5,843 nt of DNA from Actinomycetes bacterium (GTDB lineage: Bacteria; Actinomycetota; Acidimicrobiia; Acidimicrobiales; Bog-793): NCBI GenBank assembly GCA_021823365.1, contig JAKAOD010000217.1:1-5843 (forward strand). Reading direction: 5' to 3'. A program made the translations under genes and the position numbers. The stretch's first letter is position 1. The number at the start of each line of letters is the position of its first letter. Shown here one piece after another: positions 1 to 5,385 of this stretch. Below the pieces are notes generated by a model. The model was not told where the DNA came from. It did no database searches and saw only the letters and a list, made by a program, of their open reading frames with translations.

Positions 1-499
1 CGTCACGACGTGCCAAGAGATGCTCGTCGACCACGCCGTGACGAACCCCATGAAGCTGCTCTGGCCCGGCGGCGGCGTCCCGATCGTGCCGGTGACGGTC
101 AACACGGTCATGTTCCCCTACCCTTCGGCGAAGCGTTGCTTCGCACTCGGTGAGGCGATCGGCCGGGCGATCTCTTGCTACGACGTCGAGCCAGACCTCC
201 GAGTCGTCATGGTCGGCAGTGGCGGCCTCTCGCACCAGCTCGAAGGAACGCGTGCGGGGTTCATCAACAAGTCTTTCGATCTCCGCTTCGTCGAGAGCCT
301 CACCGATGATCCGAGGTGGGCGACGCAGTTCTCGGGCGAAGACCTTGTCAAGGAGACCGGCAGTCAGGGCGTCGAGCTGCTCATGTGGCTGGCTGCTCGG
401 GCAGCGCTGGGGGCCACGGTGCGTCGAGTGACCTGGAACTACCACATCCCGATCTCCAACACGGCAGCGGGCACGCTCATCCTCGAGCCGGCCGCGTAG
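1..499 (+). CDS. LigB-type class III extradiol dioxygenase, catalytic (beta) subunit, 5'-truncated by window
   Basis: The reading frame is open from base 2, before the first ATG at 20, so the gene starts outside the window. The translation follows protocatechuate 4,5-dioxygenase beta subunit (LigB) along its length. Shared landmarks are a VDHAVTNP segment near 26-49, a KRCFALG block near 134-154, GSGGLSHQL near 215-241, RAGFINKSFD near 251-280, GVELLMW near 368-388 and YHIPxSNTA near 440-469. The His of SHQL (233-235) aligns with the catalytic His195 of LigB, and the Glu of GVEL (374-376) with the iron-ligand Glu242. The two metal-binding histidines expected near the N terminus lie upstream and cannot be checked. 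Members of this family open catecholic rings by meta cleavage using Fe(II) and O2 in the cytosol. Exact substrate (protocatechuate, gallate or another catechol) cannot be told from this part. The protein ends shortly after the conserved core, without the C-terminal tail of Sphingobium LigB. No alpha-subunit (LigA-like) gene follows. Confidence 0.88.
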   Translation, partial: VTTCQEMLVDHAVTNPMKLLWPGGGVPIVPVTVNTVMFPYPSAKRCFALGEAIGRAISCYDVEPDLRVVMVGSGGLSHQLEGTRAGFINKSFDLRFVESLTDDPRWATQFSGEDLVKETGSQGVELLMWLAARAALGATVRRVTWNYHIPISNTAAGTLILEPAA

Positions 500-715
500 C
501 CGGGCGAGCACCCTTCACGCACCTCGAAGACGAGTGCCGGCTCCCGATGCCGCATACGGTCGGCTGCTCTCTTCGCCCGCGCCGGGCCTTCAACGATGGT
601 GCTCGTGAACCCGAGGAGGGCTGGATTGCCCGGCCGCCGACGTGCTCGAGGACGAGCTCGCACAGAGCAGGGGGTGTGACGACCAGAAGTGCCAGATCGC
701 GCCGCCACCTGCGCG
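500..715. other. Gap between convergent genes, no gene recognised
   Basis: This 216-bp stretch separates the stop of the plus-strand dioxygenase from the stop of the minus-strand DUF4395 gene. I see no convincing gene. A small stem (GCTCG at 644-648, CGAGC at 653-657, 4-nt loop) is present but no T-run follows on either strand, so it is not a standard intrinsic terminator. Two overlapping minus-strand frames remain open and have moderately GC-rich third positions, yet neither gives a protein I recognise. Confidence 0.4.
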
Positions 716-1240
716 TCACGCGGGTGACTCGGCCGCCACCTCTCGAGCCCCGCGCAGCTCGGGCCGGGACCAGATGTCCGCACACTTCTCGCACGAAGAC
801 TCGGGGACGAGACCGACCCTCGTGAGCAGCGGGAACAGCTTGCACGCGACGCAGAAGCCGAGGCCTGCCTCGAGACCCGCTGCGACGGTGAGCGCGCTGA
901 GAACGCCGTACGCAGCTCGCTTGTTCCGGAAGCCGTAGCAGAGAACAGTCGCCGTCGCCGACAGGAAGAGCCCCATCCCTTGGGCCAGGCGCTTGGGCGG
1001 TCCCGGCACGAAGCGGTGCTGCACCCGCAAGCGCGGGGTGACGACCCTCGTCGCGAGCTGCCCGAGAGGGCTCAACCTCGGGCCCGTCGCGACCCGTGCC
1101 GCGAAACCGTAGGTCAGAGGAAACAGCAGCCAGGGCTGGTCGAACGCAACCGCAGCGCCCGCCATCACCACGACTCCCGACGCCACCAGCCGTGCCGACG
1201 TCTCGTTCACGGGGTTCGGGAAGTCAAAGAACCTCGGCAC
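716..1240 (-). CDS. DUF4395-family membrane protein with two CxxC motifs
   Basis: This 174-residue protein starts at a GTG (1240-1238). It opens with the FPNPVNETSARLVA motif and has the GPRLSPLGQLATRVVTPRL block (residues 53-71) that I recognise as DUF4395. Hydrophobic stretches at about residues 18-33, 37-52, 86-104 and 110-138 suggest four membrane segments. Cys130-x2-Cys133 lies at the end of the last segment and Cys150-x2-Cys153 in the C-terminal tail. Together they could bind a metal or act as a dithiol pair; this is inference. The family has no established biochemical function that I know of. Relatives in actinobacteria are, to my recollection, often found near thioredoxin-like genes, but none is visible here. 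The upstream start region has only a weak GGAAAG about 12 nt before the GTG. It lies 94 bp downstream of the binding-protein-fold gene on the same strand and could be cotranscribed with it. Confidence 0.8.
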   Translation of the reverse strand: MPRFFDFPNPVNETSARLVASGVVVMAGAAVAFDQPWLLFPLTYGFAARVATGPRLSPLGQLATRVVTPRLRVQHRFVPGPPKRLAQGMGLFLSATATVLCYGFRNKRAAYGVLSALTVAAGLEAGLGFCVACKLFPLLTRVGLVPESSCEKCADIWSRPELRGAREVAAESPA

Positions 1241-1253
1241 CGGACACGTCGCT

Positions 1254-1289
1254 TTCCATCTGCGCCTCGTCTTCCATCTGGGCCTCGCT
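1254..1289. repeat. Two-copy 18-bp tandem repeat between genes
   Basis: Unit one is at 1254-1271 and unit two at 1272-1289, matching at 15 of 18 positions; the common core is TTCCATCTG followed by GCCTCG. It lies in the 94-bp gap between the binding-protein-fold gene (stop at 1335-1337) and the DUF4395 start. Read on the minus strand, in the same frame as the upstream gene but after its stop codon, the repeat would encode EAQMED then EAQMES. I see no start site that makes this a convincing small gene. Confidence 0.6.
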
Positions 1290-1334
1290 CGCGATCAGGG
1301 CTCGGCCCGCTGCAACTCTACCGGCGGAGAGACC

Positions 1335-2252
1335 CTATCGACTTCGAGCAGTCTCCGATGCCGGCTCGGGCCCGAGCGTCTCGACCACTGACTCGTACGG
1401 CGGGATGCTGCCCTCTGCGTCCTGGAACAAGTGGTGGCGGCGCATCCATTCTTGGGTGCGCGTGTACATCTCCTCGGTGTAGGGCTCGAACACGACACGT
1501 TCACCCGGTCCGAACCCCCGAACGTCGATTCGATCGTGGAAGCGGCTCGGGATCTCCCGCAGGTAGTAGTGCTTGTAGCGCTCCGGCTCGAGATCCAGAT
1601 CCGCCTGGGCGCGCTTCAGTCCCGCGAAGTACCTTTCGACGTCTTCGCGTTCGATGTCGCCGTTGAAGAGGAATGCCGCCATGAACGTGCTGTCGGCGAT
1701 CTTGCGGCAGCCTTGCTGCTCCACGAGGTACGTGGGGGCGCCCCAGATGTTGGCCGCCACGACGTCGCCGCTGAGCAGTGCCTCGACACGGTCGTACGGC
1801 ATGCCGATGAACTCGAGCCGCACGTCCTCGGGCTCGACGAAGGCTTCGAGCGCCTGGATGGTCGAGAAATGGCTGCCGGAGTGGAACCCGACCGCGACCG
1901 CGACCCCGGCCAGATCGCTCAAGGTGCAGATGCCGGAGCCCGGAGCCGCATAGATACCGCTCGGGATCACCGAGTAGGCATGTCCCCACATCCTCCCGTA
2001 CGCGTCCACCGCAGCCTGGTTGACCGCCCAATGGCAGGCGCAGCTCATGTCCCTCTTGCCGTGCCCACCGGACTGGTACAGCTCGTACGCCCCCGTCCGC
2101 ACGTACCCCTCGCCGGAGACGACGTTCTGCTCGGCGTTCTCGAGGAGCACGACGTCGAGCTCGTAATCGAGTCCCTCGTCGGCGAAGTAGCCGTTGTCCG
2201 CAGCGATCCAGTCCTGCAGGCGGCCATGGGACACGATCCTGAAACGACTCAC
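1335..2252 (-). CDS. Periplasmic-binding-protein-fold (NMT1/THI5-like) protein without signal peptide
   Basis: I chose the GTG at 2252-2250 (305 residues). It is preceded by AGAGGG (2262-2257) with a 4-nt spacer, and the family-like N terminus (SRFRIVSHGRLQDW) begins there; an upstream in-frame ATG at 2351 would add only a low-complexity Pro/Arg-rich leader. The sequence has the usual type II binding-protein order: an N-terminal strand, a GYFADEGLDYE motif (residues 21-31), SGIYAAPGSGICTLSDLAG (98-116), a GFHSGSHFST ligand-loop region (122-131), SGDVVAANIWGAP (161-173) and a helical C terminus. No signal peptide or lipobox is visible, and no permease or ATPase for uptake is adjacent. It carries an unusual CACHW cluster at residues 71-75 plus Cys109 and Cys182. 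Known cytosolic members of this fold include 4,5-dihydroxyphthalate decarboxylase and the THI5 pyrimidine synthase, so an enzyme is possible. Annotation pipelines would probably call it an ABC transporter substrate-binding protein. The specific function is unknown. Confidence 0.78.
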   Translation of the reverse strand: MSRFRIVSHGRLQDWIAADNGYFADEGLDYELDVVLLENAEQNVVSGEGYVRTGAYELYQSGGHGKRDMSCACHWAVNQAAVDAYGRMWGHAYSVIPSGIYAAPGSGICTLSDLAGVAVAVGFHSGSHFSTIQALEAFVEPEDVRLEFIGMPYDRVEALLSGDVVAANIWGAPTYLVEQQGCRKIADSTFMAAFLFNGDIEREDVERYFAGLKRAQADLDLEPERYKHYYLREIPSRFHDRIDVRGFGPGERVVFEPYTEEMYTRTQEWMRRHHLFQDAEGSIPPYESVVETLGPEPASETARSR

Positions 2253-2597
2253 CGCACCCTCTCTCTCTCGTCGTCGCTCCCGGCACCGCCACGGCCCCGC
2301 CGGGGGAGGTGACGACGCCTCCTCTGGCGGGCCGCCGCCTGCGATGGGCAAGCGTTGCGCGGCGATGGGCGACGTGTCGGGGCTCCGATGCTATCGCCGG
2401 GAATCGCGCGCGGATGGGCGTACACGGGCGCGTCCCCTGCCGAACGGCGTTCACGGACGCGTGCATGTTCCTGCCGGCTTCACCTACGCCCTTCGATCTA
2501 TCCAGGCAACTCGCCCGGGGTCGGAGCTCCCTCGAGGGGCGGAGGGCAGCCCGGCGAACGGGCCTCTTTCCGATTCCGGCTCGATCCTTCATCGGGC
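2253..2597. other. Intergenic region between divergent genes
   Basis: This 345-bp stretch lies between the start of the minus-strand binding-protein-fold gene and the plus-strand GntR-like frame. It must carry the promoter for the former, but I could not find a convincing -35/-10 pair. It holds a GA-rich ribosome-binding tract (2257-2267), a long hairpin (2293-2333) and three GATGGGC words: CGATGGGC at 2342-2349 and 2363-2370 (21 bp apart) and GATGGGC at 2413-2419. The last 35 bases already encode GntR-like residues (FRFRLDPSSG) in frame with the downstream gene but without an in-frame start codon nearby. No TPP riboswitch signature is present on the minus strand. Confidence 0.5.
2293..2333. 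repeat. Long imperfect inverted repeat (hairpin)
   Basis: The left arm at 2296-2309 (CCCGCCGGGGGAGG) pairs with the right arm at 2318-2331 (CCTCCTCTGGCGGG) as 14 consecutive pairs with two G-U wobbles in plus-strand RNA, around an 8-nt loop (2310-2317). Two more pairs (2293-2294 with 2332-2333) form if one C is bulged. On the minus strand the two wobbles become A-C mismatches. No T-run follows on either side, so a simple intrinsic terminator is unlikely. It sits 44-81 bp upstream of the start of the minus-strand gene. Confidence 0.6.
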
Positions 2598-3014
2598 GTG
2601 ACGAGCTACGCCCAGCTCGTGCAAGCGGTCGAGTGCGAATGTCGCCACCGGTACCTGCGACCCCAGGACCTGCCAAAGGTCCGCGAGGTCGTGAGTGAGC
2701 TTGTGGTCAACCCCAACACGGTGCTGAAGGCGTACAAGGAGGTGGAAGACAACGGTCTGGTCGTCGATCGTCCCGGTCGGGGCACCTTCGTCGTCGGGAC
2801 CCGCGAGCAGGTCGACCTGGCCAAGCTGCTCACGGTTCGGCGGTCACTCCTCAGCTGGCGCTCTCGGGCGCGTCGCGAGGTCGAACGTGTTCGCGATCTC
2901 TCTCGCATAGTGGTCGATGTCGAAGTCCGGGTCGCGTACGAGCCGGTGCGGCACCACATCGATGGTGGCTCGGATCGCCGCCGCCATGACGCCTGGATCG
3001 AAATCGTCGCGTAG
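2598..3014 (+). CDS. GntR-family (YtrA-like) winged-helix regulator, probably degraded and 3'-truncated
   Basis: The translation from the GTG at 2598 contains a clear GntR DNA-binding domain: YAQLVQAVE, then YLRP, LPKVREVVSELVVNPNTVLKAYKEVE (recognition helix region) and the wing GLVVDRPGRGTFV, ending near 2797. The pattern NPNTVLKAY is typical of the YtrA subfamily, which usually controls adjacent ABC-2 transporter operons; such an operon lies at 3624-5347. Several things look wrong. Family-like residues (FRLDPSSG) continue upstream of 2598 with no in-frame start codon close by. The conserved PGDxLP turn is shortened to PQDLP, a one-codon loss. After about 2875 the frame stops resembling the family and is simply the antisense of the TetR gene, overlapping it by 171 bp. 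There is no clear ribosome-binding site before 2598. I think this is a decaying gene or remnant, although the frame itself is intact to 3014. Confidence 0.6.
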   Translation: MTSYAQLVQAVECECRHRYLRPQDLPKVREVVSELVVNPNTVLKAYKEVEDNGLVVDRPGRGTFVVGTREQVDLAKLLTVRRSLLSWRSRARREVERVRDLSRIVVDVEVRVAYEPVRHHIDGGSDRRRHDAWIEIVA

Positions 3015-3476
3015 CTCCCCATCGGCCTGGAGCCGCGCGAGCTGCCGCTCGAGCAGGCGAGCTGCCACGTCGATGTTCTGGCCGTCGACGCGGCGCCGGC
3101 CGTCGATCGTCAAGGCTCCGCTTCGCAGGATCTCGACGACCGCGACCATGTAATTGCGGTGCGCGTGCATGAATGCGAGGTTCGACTCGATGTAGGTGCG
3201 GAGCATCGCCGGTCCCGTTGATTCGGCGAAGACCCGTGGAAGGATGTACGCCCTCCCAGCCTCGACGACGTCGATCACGATCTGCCTGATCAGGTCGTCC
3301 TTGCCGGCGAAGTGGTAGCTGATGACACCCTTGCTGATGCCGATGCGCGCGGCGATACGCGCGAGCGAGGCCTGCGCGAGGCCGACCTCGGCCACCGTGT
3401 CGATCGCCGCGCCAACGATCTGCCGGCGCCGGGCGCTCTCGGTAAAAGTTCGGCGCTCGGATGCAGGCCCGGTCAC
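2844..3476 (-). CDS. TetR-family transcriptional regulator
   Basis: This is a 210-residue protein starting at a GTG (3476-3474), a normal length for the family. The N-terminal DNA-binding domain spans about residues 16-65, with the helix-turn-helix SLARIAARIGISKGVISYHF at residues 37-56 followed by the typical GKDDLI. The remaining all-helical region is the ligand-binding and dimerisation domain, too variable to predict an inducer. No Shine-Dalgarno precedes the GTG. A candidate -35/-10 pair on the minus strand places the transcription start only a few bases before it, so the message may be leaderless. The gene is divergent from the ABC exporter operon, the classic arrangement for a local repressor that responds to the exported compound. 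Its 3' end overlaps the GntR-like frame tail to tail. Confidence 0.93.
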   Translation of the reverse strand: MTGPASERRTFTESARRRQIVGAAIDTVAEVGLAQASLARIAARIGISKGVISYHFAGKDDLIRQIVIDVVEAGRAYILPRVFAESTGPAMLRTYIESNLAFMHAHRNYMVAVVEILRSGALTIDGRRRVDGQNIDVAARLLERQLARLQADGELRDDFDPGVMAAAIRATIDVVPHRLVRDPDFDIDHYAREIANTFDLATRPRAPAEE

Positions 3477-3485
3477 GATCGGAGA

Positions 3486-3513
3486 AATCTACGGTATCTG
3501 GCCGCTCGACCAA
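3486..3513 (-). promoter_or_regulatory. Candidate promoter of the TetR gene
   Basis: On the minus strand TTGGTC (3513-3508) and TAGATT (3491-3486) are separated by 16 bp, an acceptable sigma-70-like arrangement. The -10 element ends 9 bp before the GTG start, which fits a leaderless or nearly leaderless transcript and the lack of a ribosome-binding site. Found by eye only. Confidence 0.3.
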
Positions 3514-3613
3514 ATCTTTGTACGTCTGGACAGCACTGCTGCTAGCTTGCCACCTGTGGGTCTCCGTTCGCGGTCTTCTGGTCCGGTCTCGGGGCGCAAG
3601 CTCAGCCGGGCTC

Positions 3614-3618
3614 AGGAG
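3614..3618 (+). promoter_or_regulatory. Ribosome-binding site of the ABC ATPase gene
   Basis: AGGAG lies 5 nt before the ATG at 3624. It supports this start, which adds about 20 poorly conserved residues before the ABC domain begins. Confidence 0.7.
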
Positions 3619-3623
3619 CGCCG

Positions 3624-4619
3624 ATGACGTCGGCGCACGGCAGGGAGCCCATACTTCCCGGTGCCGACGCTTCGCGACCGGACACCGCGCTCGTCGTCGA
3701 CCACCTGACGAAGCGCTTCGGTCAGCGCGCCGCGTACGAGGACGTCTCGTTCGAGGTCGGCTACGGCGAGGTCTTCGGCTTCCTCGGCCCGAACGGTGCC
3801 GGAAAGACGACGATGGTGCGCACGCTCGGGACGCTGCTGGCTCCGACATCCGGCTCGGCGGTCGTCGCCGGTATCCCGCTCGACCTCGAGGCAGGCTCCG
3901 ACATCCGGGCGCGCATCTCGATCATGCCCGAGTCCCCGGGCCTTTACCTCCGGCTCACCGTCGCAGAGAACCTCGAGTGCTTCGCAGGGCTGTACGAGCT
4001 CACCGACATCCGTGAGCGGATCGCAAAGGGGCTCGAGGCAGTCAACCTGACGGACCGAGCCAACGATCTCTGCGGCTCGTTGTCGAAGGGCCTTCGCCAG
4101 CGCGTCGCGCTCGCCCGTGCACTTCTCAACGATCCAGCGGTCCTCTTCCTCGACGAGCCCACGTCCGGGCTCGATCCCGTGGCGACGCGCGACGTTCACG
4201 AGCTCATCGCGGCACTTCGTGACCACGGGGTCACGATCTTCCTTACGACGCACCGTCTGGAGGAGGCCGAGCGGCTCTGCCACCGCGTGGCGATCCTCAA
4301 CACCACCCTTCTCCTCGTCGGGCGCCCCGACGAGCTCCGAGAGCGACTGTTCACGCGGGGGTTGGACGTGCGCACCCGTGTCCCTCTCCCTGACCCGGGC
4401 GCCGTGTTCGACCGGCTTGCCGACGTCCAGGGATGGGACCAGTCCGCCTCGGGCTCGTACGTGCTCCAGGTCACCGATCCTGATGCCACTGCTCCCCGTG
4501 TCGCACGAGCACTCGTCGCAGTCGATGCCGACATCCTGTCACTCGTGGAGACGCGCCATTCGCTCGAGGACGTCTACCTGGAGCTCGTTGAAGACGATGT
4601 CGAGGCGCGGCGGCGATGA
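3624..4619 (+). CDS. ABC-2 type exporter ATP-binding protein
   Basis: This 331-residue cytosolic ATPase couples ATP hydrolysis to the adjacent membrane subunit. It has Walker A GPNGAGKTT at residues 55-63, the signature LSKGLRQR at 153-160, Walker B with catalytic Glu VLFLDEP at 173-179, D-loop SGLD at 181-184 and the switch His in TTH at 208-210. The Q-loop position reads MPESPGLY (101-108), with Glu where most ABC ATPases have Gln, and the signature is LSKG rather than LSGG. Both variants occur together in a group of ABC-2 exporters of the DrrA/CcmA type. About 120 residues after the H-loop form the extra C-terminal domain common in DrrA-like proteins. It is the first gene of the operon, with a good ribosome-binding site, and its stop overlaps the next start by 4 bp. 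The transported compound is not predictable; drugs, lipids or peptides are typical. Confidence 0.95.
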   Translation: MTSAHGREPILPGADASRPDTALVVDHLTKRFGQRAAYEDVSFEVGYGEVFGFLGPNGAGKTTMVRTLGTLLAPTSGSAVVAGIPLDLEAGSDIRARISIMPESPGLYLRLTVAENLECFAGLYELTDIRERIAKGLEAVNLTDRANDLCGSLSKGLRQRVALARALLNDPAVLFLDEPTSGLDPVATRDVHELIAALRDHGVTIFLTTHRLEEAERLCHRVAILNTTLLLVGRPDELRERLFTRGLDVRTRVPLPDPGAVFDRLADVQGWDQSASGSYVLQVTDPDATAPRVARALVAVDADILSLVETRHSLEDVYLELVEDDVEARRR

Positions 4620-5347
4620 GCTTCAGCTGGACCCGCGTCGAAGCGATCTTCCGCAAGGAGCTCCGTGACTACCGGCGGAACCGCTTCGTGATCTTCACGA
4701 TGTCCGCTCTGCCACTTCTCTTCATCGTGCTCACGATGATCCAGCTCTTCGCGATCAACACCGGAAGCTCCGCGAGGCTGAACGACCGCATCGGCATCTC
4801 CATGCTCTACCTGCTCATCATCCCGACGATGGTCCCCTCGGCGCTCACCGCCTACTCGGTCGTCGGCGAACGGGAGCAGGGCACGCTGGAGGCGGTTCTC
4901 ATCACCCCGGTCCGGAGCGAGGAGTTCCTCGTCGGAAAGGCGCTCGCCGCGTTCACCCCGACGGTCCTCATCGCCTACGCGCTGTTCGGACTCTTTCTGG
5001 GGGCGGCTGAGCTCTTCGCCCACCCCGGGGTTCTCTCGGCGATCTTCGAGCGCTCGCACGTGCTCGTCCAGCTGCTCTTCACGCCGCTCCTCGCGGGGTG
5101 GTCGATCTGGATGGGGATCGCCATCTCCGCACGCTCGACCGATGTCCGAGCTGCTCAGCAGCTCGCCGTCTTCGCGAGCCTGCCGCCACTCGGGGTCGTG
5201 GCGCTCCTGTCGTTCGACGTCATTCCCGCGTCCGTCGCCCTCGCACTGGGCCTCGCGGCAGCGCTTCTCGTGCTCGACGGGTTCGGCTGGCGCGCCGTCG
5301 CCGCGATCTTCGACCGTGAGCGCCTTATCACCGGCAGTCGCGACTGA
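4616..5347 (+). CDS. ABC-2 type transporter permease
   Basis: The ATG at 4616 overlaps the stop of the ATPase gene (ATGA), which implies translational coupling. The 243-residue product has about six hydrophobic segments, near residues 24-47, 61-83, 112-134, 148-171, 183-200 and 202-222. It begins with the cytosolic coupling helix RKELRDYRRNR (13-23). Between the second and third segments it has the family hallmark GEREQGTLEAVLITPV (84-99) followed by FLVGK (104-108). It closes with FDRERLITG. This is the usual layout of an ABC-2 (NatB/YhfU-like) permease, which would form a dimer with two copies of the ATPase to make an exporter. No second permease gene is present, so a homodimer is the simplest model. 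Confidence 0.93.
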   Translation: MSFSWTRVEAIFRKELRDYRRNRFVIFTMSALPLLFIVLTMIQLFAINTGSSARLNDRIGISMLYLLIIPTMVPSALTAYSVVGEREQGTLEAVLITPVRSEEFLVGKALAAFTPTVLIAYALFGLFLGAAELFAHPGVLSAIFERSHVLVQLLFTPLLAGWSIWMGIAISARSTDVRAAQQLAVFASLPPLGVVALLSFDVIPASVALALGLAAALLVLDGFGWRAVAAIFDRERLITGSRD

Positions 5348-5372
5348 CGACGGGGCCAGGGTTCGAAGCGAG

Positions 5373-5379
5373 AAGGGAG
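5373..5379 (+). promoter_or_regulatory. Ribosome-binding site deciding a GTG start
   Basis: AAGGGAG ends 6 nt before the GTG at 5386. It is the best Shine-Dalgarno match in the operon and supports the GTG as the start of the small downstream gene. Confidence 0.65.
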
Positions 5380-5385
5380 CGAGCC

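Larger units (their letters stand above)
3477..3623. promoter_or_regulatory. Divergent promoter/operator region between tetR-type gene and ABC operon
   Basis: This 147-bp region is the only space for the promoters of both divergent units, and so the expected TetR operator site. It is less GC-rich than its surroundings around 3481-3525. It contains an 11-bp perfect dyad CAGCA-C-TGCTG (3531-3541), a CAAATCTTTG partial dyad (3511-3520) and two AAATCT words 27 bp apart (3485-3490, 3512-3517). A weak plus-strand promoter could be TTGTAC (3518-3523) with TAGCTT (3543-3548), spacer 19. Which element is the operator is not decidable by eye. Confidence 0.5.

Noticed and set aside
980..1666. A 228-codon open frame on the plus strand
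   Set aside because: Arg/Pro-rich translation antisense to the DUF4395 gene and the 3' part of the binding-protein-fold gene; no motif or ribosome-binding site.
1431..2312. A 293-codon open frame on the plus strand
   Set aside because: It is antisense to the binding-protein-fold gene, whose sequence shows clear family motifs; the plus frame shows none.
2253..2351. Alternative ATG start at 2351 for the binding-protein-fold gene
   Set aside because: The extra 33 residues are low-complexity Pro/Arg/Glu, not a signal peptide, and would be encoded through the hairpin. The GTG at 2252 has a ribosome-binding site and begins at the family-like N terminus.
2253..2597. TPP riboswitch ahead of a THI5-like gene
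   Set aside because: I looked for the conserved CTGAGA and ACCTGA-type cores on the minus strand and did not find them.
1501..2676. A 391-codon open frame on the minus strand
   Set aside because: It overlaps the binding-protein-fold gene in another frame, is Arg/Gly/Pro-rich without domain features, and continues across the intergenic hairpin. It is a high-GC shadow.
4574..5059. A 161-codon open frame on the minus strand, rich in Glu, Arg and Asp
   Set aside because: It is antisense to the well-supported permease gene; its charged composition simply mirrors the hydrophobic codons of the permease.
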